From the NCBI GenBank assembly GCA_964430565.1, contig CAYSFD010000018.1, forward strand, positions 184,216-248,215: 64,000 nt of DNA. The letters run 5' to 3'. The translations under genes and the position numbers were made by a program. This document shows positions 30,489 to 38,346 of this stretch, piece by piece. The DNA is from VBDM01 sp964430565. Its GTDB lineage: Bacteria > Pseudomonadota > Gammaproteobacteria > Burkholderiales > SG8-39. The notes beneath the pieces were generated by a model that saw only the letters and a list, made by a program, of their open reading frames with translations, was not told the origin of the DNA and made no database searches. The stretch's first letter is position 1. Every line of letters begins with the position of its first letter.

Positions 30489-32289
30489 GCAGCTCTCCTG
30501 AAACGAAAACCGGCGGGGTCAAGGGACGAAATTCCCGGCCCTTGCTCACGAAAAAACGCGTAAAGAACTCGAACAGCACGAGCCGGGTGGTCTGAACGGA
30601 CACGATCGTTGCCTCGATTGCGATCGCCGCGATGTTTCCTGCGACCATCATGACAGCGTACCCCATCGCACTCGTGGTCGCCTCGGCCAGCGCGACGACC
30701 GCGGCGGACAGGCCGGCGTGCGCGAGCGCGAACGCTCCGACGCGCACGAAGGAAAGCGTGTTGATCAGCAGTTGCAGGGTCCTCTCCAGCAGCGTCCCGA
30801 TGGCGGCGAGCGTCGGCCGCAGCCGCCGCGTGAGCGCGAGATGGCCGATGACCGGGATCAGTGCGCCCAGCCCCGCGATCCAATATCCGGATGGGTCGAA
30901 AAATCCGCCGACGATCCCCGCATAGACCACGATCAGCCCGGCGTCGGTCACCAGCCAATGGCGCGACTTGCCGCGCCAGTACGCCTCGAGCGCGTTGATG
31001 AAAAGCCCCAGGAGCAGCAACAGCGCGCCGCCCGTGAGCGGCACGACCAGGACCGGCAGCGGATCTTCGAGCGGATGCACCCACAGCGCCGGGATGATTC
31101 CGTGCAGCCCGAAGACGCTGCCGAACAGCAAACCGAACAGGATCGCCGAGACGCCGCCCGCTATCAGCATGCCGAGGATGGGGGCGCGCTTGCGCAACAG
31201 CAGTCCGGCCGCGATGAGGACGGCGCCTTGCCCGATATCACCGAACATGTACCCGAACAGCAGCGGCACGATCACGGCGAGCAAGGCGCTCGGGTCCGCA
31301 GCGTAGCGCGCGGGCATCCCTAAGGCGCGGCTGAAGACCTCGAAGGGCTGCACCCACCACGGGTTGTGCAGGAGCAGCGGCGCCTCGAGGCCGGCCGGCG
31401 GCCGCGAAAAATGGACCAGCGCGCGGGCGCCCGACGCATCCAGCGTCGCCGCCAGCCGCCCGCGGTCGTCGGTCCAGCCGGTGATCCGGCAAAAATTCTC
31501 TCCGCACTCCACAATAGGCATGCTGTGCATCATCCACTGCGCGTGTTGCAGGCCTCCGAGCGCCTTGCCCAGGCGGCATGACGTCGAGACCTTCTCCAGT
31601 TCCGCACGCGCGGCAGTCAGGGAATCTTCCACGTTGGCCAAGCGTCGAGCCGCGAACTCGAGGCTTTCGCCCGCACTGCCCGGCAGCCAGTTCGGGATTG
31701 CGAAGCGTTTTCCCTGCGCGCTCGCCGCCGTCTGCGCGAACGCCGCCAAAGCCTGCTTCGATCCGACGGCGAGCACGCCGGATTCCTCGCCGAGGGTCAT
31801 CGACAATCCGAGCAGCTCGGCGGGAACCGCAACCGCTGCTTCCGGAGGAAACACGAAGAGCGCGCCCTCCACGCTGCCGCTCGGAGCGATCGTCCGGGCG
31901 AGGTCGACTGCGCTGTTTCTGATCTGCGCGAGCACTAGACGCCATAGTACGAGTTCAGCTCGCTCGAACTCCAACGCTCGGAGCGATTCGACTACAGGCG
32001 CTGCGGCTGCAGACCAGGTCTCGACTGCGGACACCGAAGCCGAGACCATTTGCCCCATCTCAGCGGGCCGCGCAGCGGTCTCCGGCCAAGGCCAGTAAGC
32101 GGCGAAACGTTCCGACAGAGACGCGAAACGCCGCAGCAGGTGCTGCAATTCTTCCGGCGGCTCGCCCTTCGCGTCCGCTCTCGCTTCGAGCTCGACGCAG
32201 GCGGTCCGGGCAAGCGCTTCGAGCAGGAGCACCGAATCGTCCTTGGCGACCAGGATTTCAAACCATTCCGCGGGATCGGGACGGATCAC
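30472..32289 (-). CDS. atpI: V/A-type ATPase subunit I (a)
   Basis: 605 residues counted from a GTG at 32289 whose GTGA overlaps the stop of the preceding subunit; a GTG eight codons earlier is possible. The N-terminal half (to about 330) is soluble and coiled, forming the collar side; the C-terminal half has seven or eight membrane helices. The essential arginine lies in LSFVRVGAFALAHAGLS. It forms the ion channel against the K ring. Confidence 0.88.
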   Translation of the reverse strand: MIRPDPAEWFEILVAKDDSVLLLEALARTACVELEARADAKGEPPEELQHLLRRFASLSERFAAYWPWPETAARPAEMGQMVSASVSAVETWSAAAAPVVESLRALEFERAELVLWRLVLAQIRNSAVDLARTIAPSGSVEGALFVFPPEAAVAVPAELLGLSMTLGEESGVLAVGSKQALAAFAQTAASAQGKRFAIPNWLPGSAGESLEFAARRLANVEDSLTAARAELEKVSTSCRLGKALGGLQHAQWMMHSMPIVECGENFCRITGWTDDRGRLAATLDASGARALVHFSRPPAGLEAPLLLHNPWWVQPFEVFSRALGMPARYAADPSALLAVIVPLLFGYMFGDIGQGAVLIAAGLLLRKRAPILGMLIAGGVSAILFGLLFGSVFGLHGIIPALWVHPLEDPLPVLVVPLTGGALLLLLGLFINALEAYWRGKSRHWLVTDAGLIVVYAGIVGGFFDPSGYWIAGLGALIPVIGHLALTRRLRPTLAAIGTLLERTLQLLINTLSFVRVGAFALAHAGLSAAVVALAEATTSAMGYAVMMVAGNIAAIAIEATIVSVQTTRLVLFEFFTRFFVSKGREFRPLTPPVFVSGELRESTS

Positions 32290-33065
32290 ACCGCCTCCCA
32301 CTCCCGCTGCCACAGGGCCCGCAGAACGATCTGGGCGCGCAGTCGTTCCACATCGAGCGCAACCAAGCCGAGGTACGAAAACGCAGCTTCAGGCTGCAGC
32401 GCACATCGCCGGAACAACAAGCGCAGCGCGCGCTCAAGCGCGGCGCGCAGGTACCCGGCGTCTCGCGCACCGGCTTCCCCGAAGCGCACGAGGTTGGCCT
32501 CAATCGTCGCGATAATCCGACGCAGGCCGGCCGAGGATTCGGCGGCGCCCGCGGGCCAGCGCCGCTCCCATTCGGCGAGCCATGCTTCGCGGACGCCTCG
32601 CGGTTCCGACACGCCTCGAAGGACGCGCCTGCCGCGCCAGTCGCGACGCAGAAAGCCTGGAGTCACGATTTCCCTGCCCTCGAAGTCACCGCTCGCGGCA
32701 AGCTGTTGCAGCTCCGGTTCTCGCGACATCCAGGGAAGCGGGGCATCGCCCGCCACGAGGTGCGCGATGGCGGGCAAGACGAGCAGGTGCTGCAGCCAGA
32801 GCACGGCCGGCCGCCATTCAGGCGGCAACCAGCCGGCCACCTCGCGAATGTGGGCGCGAAAGCGTTCCCTCAATCTGATTTCGATTGGGTGCAGATCGGT
32901 GCCCGCTTCCATACCCGCAACCCAGGATCGCAACGACGTGCCGTTCGCGGCTTCGAGGTAGGTCCTCAGATCGCGCAAGCCCTCCAGCTCGCGCCAGTGC
33001 GCCGCGTCGGGCCGGGCGCCGAACCGCGCCTGCATGCGCGCCTGAGCGTATTCCATCGAGCTCAT
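32286..33065 (-). CDS. atpC: V/A-type ATPase subunit C-like protein
   Basis: 259 residues from ATG 33065 (overlaps the stop of the upstream stalk gene). All-helical, Arg/Trp-rich, with a start (YAQARMQARFG) like the AC39/subunit C family that joins the rotor to the ring. It is shorter than the archaeal form (about 320) and divergent. The call depends mainly on operon position between the stalk subunit and subunit I. Confidence 0.7.
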   Translation of the reverse strand: MSSMEYAQARMQARFGARPDAAHWRELEGLRDLRTYLEAANGTSLRSWVAGMEAGTDLHPIEIRLRERFRAHIREVAGWLPPEWRPAVLWLQHLLVLPAIAHLVAGDAPLPWMSREPELQQLAASGDFEGREIVTPGFLRRDWRGRRVLRGVSEPRGVREAWLAEWERRWPAGAAESSAGLRRIIATIEANLVRFGEAGARDAGYLRAALERALRLLFRRCALQPEAAFSYLGLVALDVERLRAQIVLRALWQREWEAV

Positions 33066-33403
33066 TCCTCGGCCCCGGTCAGTTCACGCGCTACCGCGAC
33101 CGCAGCGCGGCTGAGCAGCTCGTCGCTCGTGAATTCCCTGGCGGTTTCCTGCAAGGGCTGCGGAACATCCCCTTCGAGTTTCCGGACTGGCTCCCCGACT
33201 GGGACATTGAATTTCTCCCGCAAAGCGGCGATGCGTCGCTCCGCCCGCGTGTGAATCCCTCTCGCCCGCTCACGCGACGCCGCAAGCAGCTCTGCGCACT
33301 CGCCCTTGCAGCGCGCAACCGCCTCGTCGGCCTCGCGCTCGGTTTGCAGGACCCGTGCGATCGCCCGTTCAACTTCGGCTTGCTGATCGGGATTCGCCCG
33401 CAT
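33062..33403 (-). CDS. V/A-type ATPase stalk subunit G/H-like
   Basis: 113 residues. A single long charged helix (EVERAIARVLQTEREADEAVARCK...) with a repeating heptad-like pattern suits the peripheral-stalk partner of subunit E. The C-terminal third is less ordered. It is the first clear ATPase gene of the operon; its stop overlaps the subunit C-like start. Confidence 0.65.
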   Translation of the reverse strand: MRANPDQQAEVERAIARVLQTEREADEAVARCKGECAELLAASRERARGIHTRAERRIAALREKFNVPVGEPVRKLEGDVPQPLQETAREFTSDELLSRAAVAVARELTGAEE

Positions 33404-33416
33404 CCGGGCTTCTAAG

Positions 33417-33530
33417 TCAGACGGGATCGAACACCGGATCGACTTCGTCGAAGTCTGGTCGGGCGCGACGTACGCACGGCCACGCCCGAAATCTCCGTCT
33501 TGCCGCGACGTCCTGGATTCTTTCGGTCAT
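33417..33530 (-). CDS. Possible 37-residue leader protein of the ATPase operon
   Basis: ATG at 33530 with GAGGA about nine bases upstream opens a 37-codon frame starting MTERIQDVAARRRF and ending DFDEVDPVFDPV. It ends 13 bases before the stalk-subunit gene and starts about 85 bases after the FNR-type box. No homologue recognised. Good ribosome site and position favour a real small gene, but its length makes chance possible. Confidence 0.4.
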   Translation of the reverse strand: MTERIQDVAARRRFRAWPCVRRARPDFDEVDPVFDPV

Positions 33531-33615
33531 GACTCGGATTCCTCGCAAGAGCTGAGGCTCGAGCGCCTTTGGGCGGCACTCCACAGGAAATCTACTTTGT
33601 GCGGCCCTGCGGCTA

Positions 33616-33629
33616 TTGATCTGTATCAA
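33616..33629. promoter_or_regulatory. FNR-type box, perfect consensus (TTGATCTGTATCAA)
   Basis: Perfect TTGAT-N4-ATCAA upstream of the ATPase operon. On the minus strand TAGATT at 33594-33589 lies exactly where a class II -10 is expected. The other side, 150 bases to the end of the diheme cytochrome gene, holds no recognisable gene. Confidence 0.7.
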
Positions 33630-33780
33630 ACACCCGTCACAACGCGACTCCAAGCCCGCCTCACACGAGCACCGTACCTCCCTGCACGGCGGCAGAGAAT
33701 GTCAAGGCGTAGATCGGTCCGCCCTTGCGCCGGTACATCAAGACGGCAGAGCTGCAGTCGAGCGCCGGCGGCACGAGGAA

Positions 33781-34443
33781 CTACTTGGCGGGGTCCGGAC
33801 CCCTGAACAAATAAATGACTGCGCTGCGCAGCTCCGAATCGGTGAGATCGGCCATGCCGCCGCGGGCAGGCATGCCGCCGTGCCCCTTCATCGCAGAGCG
33901 TACCGTGTTGTCCAGTCCATCCTTCAGCCGGGGTATCCAGGCATCCCGGTCGCCGATCTTTGGCGCGCCTCGGACGCCGTCCTTATGGCACTTGATGCAT
34001 TGGGCTTTCACGATTTCCTCGCCGGTCCGCGGTGCGGGCGGGGTCTTCCTGCTGATCGGCTCGATCCATTTCCCTCCGGACTGGTTGACCATGTAAGTGA
34101 TCGCGCGCTTGATCTCGAGATCGGTGAGGTCGGGGCTGCCGCCATGCGCCGGCATCTGCCGGATGCCCTTGAGCGCGTGATCCGTGAGAGCCGAAAGACC
34201 CTGCGATGAGCGCTTGCTCCACGCCTGCTTGTCGCCGATCTTCGGCGCGCCTTGCGCGCCGGTGGCATGGCACTTGGAGCAGGTCGCATCGACCACGTCC
34301 TTGCCGCTGAGTTCCGTAGCTTGCGCCCGGGCCTCCCGCGAGATGGAGATCGACGCGGCGAGTGAGAGTGCGGTCGCCATGATCAACGGCTTCGAGGCGC
34401 GAAAGAGGGACGGCAGGTCGTGCGGGCACGCTGGTTTTAACAT
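33781..34443 (-). CDS. Diheme class I cytochrome c (c5-like)
   Basis: 220 residues with an N-terminal signal peptide (hydrophobic MATALSLAASISIS, cleavage near AQA). Two similar cytochrome domains carry CSKCH and CIKCH, each followed by GAPKIGD and a distal MPA(H/R)GG methionine region that supplies the sixth heme ligand. Periplasmic electron carrier. Ribosome site AGGAAG before ATG 34443. No FNR-type box was found directly upstream, unlike its neighbours. Confidence 0.88.
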   Translation of the reverse strand: MLKPACPHDLPSLFRASKPLIMATALSLAASISISREARAQATELSGKDVVDATCSKCHATGAQGAPKIGDKQAWSKRSSQGLSALTDHALKGIRQMPAHGGSPDLTDLEIKRAITYMVNQSGGKWIEPISRKTPPAPRTGEEIVKAQCIKCHKDGVRGAPKIGDRDAWIPRLKDGLDNTVRSAMKGHGGMPARGGMADLTDSELRSAVIYLFRGPDPAK

Positions 34444-34766
34444 CTTGGAGCTTCCTCGGTGAATGTGCGGTGAATACGCGCGAACGTTGTCCTCATTTTA
34501 GCGTCTTCACCGGAGGTTTGCTTCTCACTCCGGCATCTTGTGCGCGATTCCCTTGTGGTGGTCGACGCAGGTTTGGCGGATACCCTTCAGCATATCCATG
34601 ATATCAGCGCGCAGTCCGCTATCGACGCCATGCTACAATCGCCGCCGTTACGATCAGGCATAGCGCCACGTTACCTCCTGAAACTGGAAGCCTCGATCCG
34701 CTGCCGATTGCCCGCGGCTCCCACGCCGACCGCGTCGGGCGCGGCCAACTGCTCGACGGGATATCG
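34444..34766. other. Intergenic stretch between divergent cytochrome genes
   Basis: 323 bases separating the diheme (minus) and tetraheme (plus) cytochrome genes. No gene, repeat or FNR-type box recognised. It is less GC-rich than its surroundings and should contain both promoters. A 24-codon minus-strand frame at about 34525-34599 (MDMLKGIRQTCVDHHKG...) is too short to call. Confidence 0.4.
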
Positions 34767-35996
34767 ATGAAACGAAGTGGGCCGACTCTTCTCCTGATCG
34801 CGCTGGTCTCTGGGGTGCCAATCGGCGCTCATTCCCAGATCGGCACGGCTTCCGGCGTTGCGATTGTTGCTGGGAGCAACGCCGACCTTCGGCCGGCCTA
34901 TGCGACTCCCCAGGAAGTAGCTGAAGGCAAGCGCGTTGCGGAAGCCTCGTGCGCAGCCTGCCACGGCTTGAACGGCATTTCCACAATGAAGGGCATGCCC
35001 CATCTTGCCGGACAGCGGCCCGGCTACCTCTATGTCGAACTGCTTGCTTATCAGGCGAGCGCGCGCGGCGACAATGCCATGGCCAACGCGGTCAAGTTCA
35101 TGAAAGACGACGTGCTGGTCAAGGTAGCTGCGTATTACTCCGGTCTGGAGCCCGCTCAACCGAGCGCGGCCGGCGTTGCTAAAGCGCCTCCCGCCAGACC
35201 CGATCCGGCCAGTGCCGGCAAGGCTGCGGCCGCCGGGTGCGCGGGGTGTCACGGGGAGACCGGGATCACCAAGATACCGGGAATGCCAAGTCTGGTCGGG
35301 CTTGATCCCAAGTACCTGGTCGCGGCCTTGAACGCCTACAAGAGCGGCCAGCGCAAGCACGACATGATGAAGACGCTGGTCTCGGCGCTCAGCGATGCCG
35401 ACATGAACAACATTGCCCTGTTCTACGCTTTGCAGAAGCCGGGCAAGGCTCAAACCCCGTCGCCGGGTAACCAGGCCGCGGGCAAGGCCGCGGCGGCCGC
35501 CTGCGCCGGCTGCCACGGTGAAGGAGGGGTCACTGCGAATGCGGCCACGCCGAGCCTTGCCGGCCAGGATGCGCAGTACTTCGCGGACGCCATGCGTGCC
35601 TACAAAGCCGGCTCGCGCGCCGACCCGTCCATGAAGGCGCCTGCGGCATCGGTTGACGATAACACCGTCAAGAACCTGGCGGCCTATTACGCGAACCAGC
35701 AGCCGAAGCAGCCGCTGGTCAAGAAATCCCTCACGACCGCAGAGCTGGCGCAGCGCTGCGATCGTTGCCACGGCGTCAACGGCAACAGCACCGATCCGCG
35801 CTCGCCGGCGTTAGCGGCGCAGCGCGGCGATTACCTGGAACAGGCAATGCGGGCCTATCGGAAGGGCGGGCGCAAGAGCAAGGCGATGACGGCGATGCTG
35901 GACGGACTGTCCGACGCCGAGATCGAGCGCCTCGCGGCCCACTACGCGGGCCAGCGGGCGCGCAGCGTCATATACGTGTTTCTGCCGTCGAAGTGA
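34767..35996 (+). CDS. Tetraheme cytochrome c of four c4/c553-like repeats
   Basis: 409 residues with a signal peptide ending near AHS. Four CxxCH motifs (CAACH 62-66, CAGCH 158-162, CAGCH 246-250, CDRCH 331-335), each in a unit of about 85-95 residues with the pattern PxLAGQxxxYLxxAxxAYxxGxR. It looks like a doubled cytochrome c4 (diheme) and would be periplasmic. The protein at 37010-38188 is a lipoprotein of the same build. Followed after 19 bases by a membrane heme protein gene. Confidence 0.88.
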   Translation: MKRSGPTLLLIALVSGVPIGAHSQIGTASGVAIVAGSNADLRPAYATPQEVAEGKRVAEASCAACHGLNGISTMKGMPHLAGQRPGYLYVELLAYQASARGDNAMANAVKFMKDDVLVKVAAYYSGLEPAQPSAAGVAKAPPARPDPASAGKAAAAGCAGCHGETGITKIPGMPSLVGLDPKYLVAALNAYKSGQRKHDMMKTLVSALSDADMNNIALFYALQKPGKAQTPSPGNQAAGKAAAAACAGCHGEGGVTANAATPSLAGQDAQYFADAMRAYKAGSRADPSMKAPAASVDDNTVKNLAAYYANQQPKQPLVKKSLTTAELAQRCDRCHGVNGNSTDPRSPALAAQRGDYLEQAMRAYRKGGRKSKAMTAMLDGLSDAEIERLAAHYAGQRARSVIYVFLPSK

Positions 35997-36015
35997 TCGA
36001 AGTAGGAAAACGAAC

Positions 36016-36792
36016 ATGAGCGAAGTTCCTCTGCACCGACTGTATTACCACTTTTCGGAACTGCCCTTCAGCATGCGGGTGCTGTTCACCTCGGCGCTTT
36101 GCGTACTCGGCCTGGGCTACCTGTTCGCTCTCGTCTACCTGTTCCATAGTGTTTCGGGGAAGGACGGCGACCCCTTCACGCTTACCTACGAGGACGTCAT
36201 TATCACCTATGCGGGGAGCGGGAAAGGCTCACGCATCGAGGCGGCCCTGCGCGGTCCGATGTCCGCGATGCTGCCTGTCGAAGAGTCATCCAGGCTCGTC
36301 ACCTGGGTTCAGGAGGGGGCCAGCCGTGCCACCTATGAGAGTGAAGTAAGGCCGATCCTCGACAAGCGCTGCATGACCTGCCACGACGGCAGTAACCCGC
36401 ACCTCGCGAACCTGGACGGCTACGACAATCTCAAGAAGCTGACGGAACGCGACACTGGCACCGGCGTCATCACGCTGGTCCGCGTCTCGCACATCCATCT
36501 TTTCGGATTGACCTTCATTTTCTTCATCGTCGGTTTCATCTTCAGCCACGCGTATATCCGGCCGGTGTGGTTCAAGTGTTCTGTCGTCGCGTTGCCCTTC
36601 ATCTGCGTCGTGATCGACGTGGGTTCCTGGTACATGGTCAAGGTGTACCACCCGTTCGCCTGGGCTACGATGGCGTCGGGCGGCGTCATGGCCATGTCCT
36701 TCGCATTCATGTGGTTGGTATCGATGTACCAGATGTGGTGGGCCAGAACGCCGCCACAGGTCATACAGCGTGCGAGCGAGGACGTGGGTTGA
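36016..36792 (+). CDS. Membrane-bound monoheme c-type cytochrome
   Basis: 258 residues. Helices at about 21-43, 158-179, 187-208 and 215-240, with a periplasmic loop between the first two carrying one CMTCH (119-123). Several histidines lie in or near the helices (His159, His161, His178, His212). It could be a membrane anchor or quinol-side partner for the tetraheme protein encoded just before it. No named family recognised with certainty. Confidence 0.7.
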   Translation: MSEVPLHRLYYHFSELPFSMRVLFTSALCVLGLGYLFALVYLFHSVSGKDGDPFTLTYEDVIITYAGSGKGSRIEAALRGPMSAMLPVEESSRLVTWVQEGASRATYESEVRPILDKRCMTCHDGSNPHLANLDGYDNLKKLTERDTGTGVITLVRVSHIHLFGLTFIFFIVGFIFSHAYIRPVWFKCSVVALPFICVVIDVGSWYMVKVYHPFAWATMASGGVMAMSFAFMWLVSMYQMWWARTPPQVIQRASEDVG

Positions 36793-37009
36793 CGCTTGGC
36801 CTGGGTCCGGCGTTCCGCGCCGGTGAGGGTCGCGTTGTTGATGAACAAGACGACGCGCGGTCATTCGCACCGCGTTGAATGAAGCGCCGGCCGCGCGCCG
36901 GTGGCCGTGATTTTCTGCTTTCGGAAGGACCCCCGGCCGCGAGATGTCGGCGATCGGGTTTCGCGCGATTGCCGGACGCCCTCAACCTTTGATTAAACGC
37001 CAGGCCGCA

Positions 37010-38188
37010 TCAGCGCTTATCCCGCGGCTGGCTGGCGTAGAAGGACGCGATGTCGTCGATGACTGCGTTGCTGTAGACGACGCTCATCTTGTGCATCGTG
37101 GTGCTTTCGCGCTTGTCATCGCGGTACGCTCTCAGCGCCATGACGAGATAGTCCTTGTCCTGCCCCCGGAGTATCGGAACCACCATCTTGGGGCTGTCCT
37201 CGGCATCGTGGCAGCGGTCGCATTTCACGGCCAGCTCGCGCGCCGAGCTCGGCACGCTGTCGGCGGGCCTGGACTGCTGGACCACGTAGAACGCGGTGAT
37301 GTTCTCCATGTCCTTGTCGCTGAGGCCGGCGACGTAGCGCTGCATGCCCCAATGCTGGCGCGATGTCCGGTACGCCTTGATGGATTTCATCAGGTACCGA
37401 GGATCCTGGCCGGCGAGGCTCGGCGTGGCGGCGTCGCTGCTCACCCCGCGCGGGCCATGGCACCCGCCGCACATGGCGGTGCGCGGCTCGCCTGCCGCGG
37501 GATTGCCAAATGACGGCGCGGCCCGCTGTGCCGGCGTCCGGGAGGCGTAATACAGCGCCAGGCTCTCCAGATCGAGCCTGCTCGCTTCGCGCAGTATCGC
37601 TTTCATCGCCGCCGTCCCGCGCTCTCCCCGGTGATATTCCTGGATGGCGGTAACGAGATAATGGGGCTGCTGGCCGGCCAGGCTGGGCGTGCCGGGCGTC
37701 TTGCTGTTGCCTTCCTCGCCATGACACTTGGCGCAGGCTGCCGCCAGCGCCTTGCCTTTTTCGAGGAGCGAAGCCTGTTGCGCGCTCGTCACCGAAGCGG
37801 GGGGGACCGGCGGCTGGCCCGCGTAGTACGCGATTACGTTGCGCAGCTCCGTTGCCGTCAGGCGTCCCGCGAGATCCCTCAAGGCGGCGTGAGTGCGCTT
37901 CACCTCCTTGTACTCAGTCAGCGCCAGGAGGAGATAACGCTCGCGCTGCGCGGCCAGGTGCGGGATACCTGGCGCGACACCCCTGCCATCCAGGCCATGA
38001 CACGCCTTGCATTCCCGCTCTGCGACGGCTTTCCCGGCCGCGGCATCCCCTCCGGGCGACTTGTCAGCCGGTTTACCCACGGTTGCCGCGGTCTTTTCGG
38101 CTGATGGAGGCGTCGCGGCGGGTTCCCTGTTTTCCTTGCACCCAACCAGCAGCGCCGACAGGACAATCGCGAGCATGAGTTTGTTCAT
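37010..38188 (-). CDS. Tetraheme cytochrome c lipoprotein
   Basis: 392 residues. Lipobox LLVGC with the lipidated Cys17, then a Pro/Ala/Lys linker. Four heme motifs (CKACH 60-64, CAKCH 152-156, CGGCH 240-244, CDRCH 323-327) in c4/c553-like units with PxLAGQxxxYLxxAxxxY, as in the soluble tetraheme at 34767-35996. Membrane anchoring suggests it collects or passes on electrons at the membrane surface. It lies 158 bases downstream of the CbcL-like gene on the same strand and may share its transcript. Confidence 0.87.
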   Translation of the reverse strand: MNKLMLAIVLSALLVGCKENREPAATPPSAEKTAATVGKPADKSPGGDAAAGKAVAERECKACHGLDGRGVAPGIPHLAAQRERYLLLALTEYKEVKRTHAALRDLAGRLTATELRNVIAYYAGQPPVPPASVTSAQQASLLEKGKALAAACAKCHGEEGNSKTPGTPSLAGQQPHYLVTAIQEYHRGERGTAAMKAILREASRLDLESLALYYASRTPAQRAAPSFGNPAAGEPRTAMCGGCHGPRGVSSDAATPSLAGQDPRYLMKSIKAYRTSRQHWGMQRYVAGLSDKDMENITAFYVVQQSRPADSVPSSARELAVKCDRCHDAEDSPKMVVPILRGQDKDYLVMALRAYRDDKRESTTMHKMSVVYSNAVIDDIASFYASQPRDKR

Positions 38189-38346
38189 TGGGGATCTCGA
38201 AATGGGTGGTCAACCAAGGATAACGTCCTCTTCGACGAGCGTTTCGCGGCGTTTGAAACAGTCACATACTAGACTCATCGCATGGCAGCATGGATATGTT
38301 TCTTGCGGCCGATGCGCCGAGCAACCGCGCAGGAGCCGCATTCCAC

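Noticed and set aside
33630..33780. Possible gene fragment between the ATPase box and the diheme cytochrome gene
   Set aside because: No frame here matched a family I know; left unannotated.
34525..34599. A 24-codon minus-strand frame upstream of the diheme cytochrome
   Set aside because: Too short, no ribosome site and no recognisable relative.
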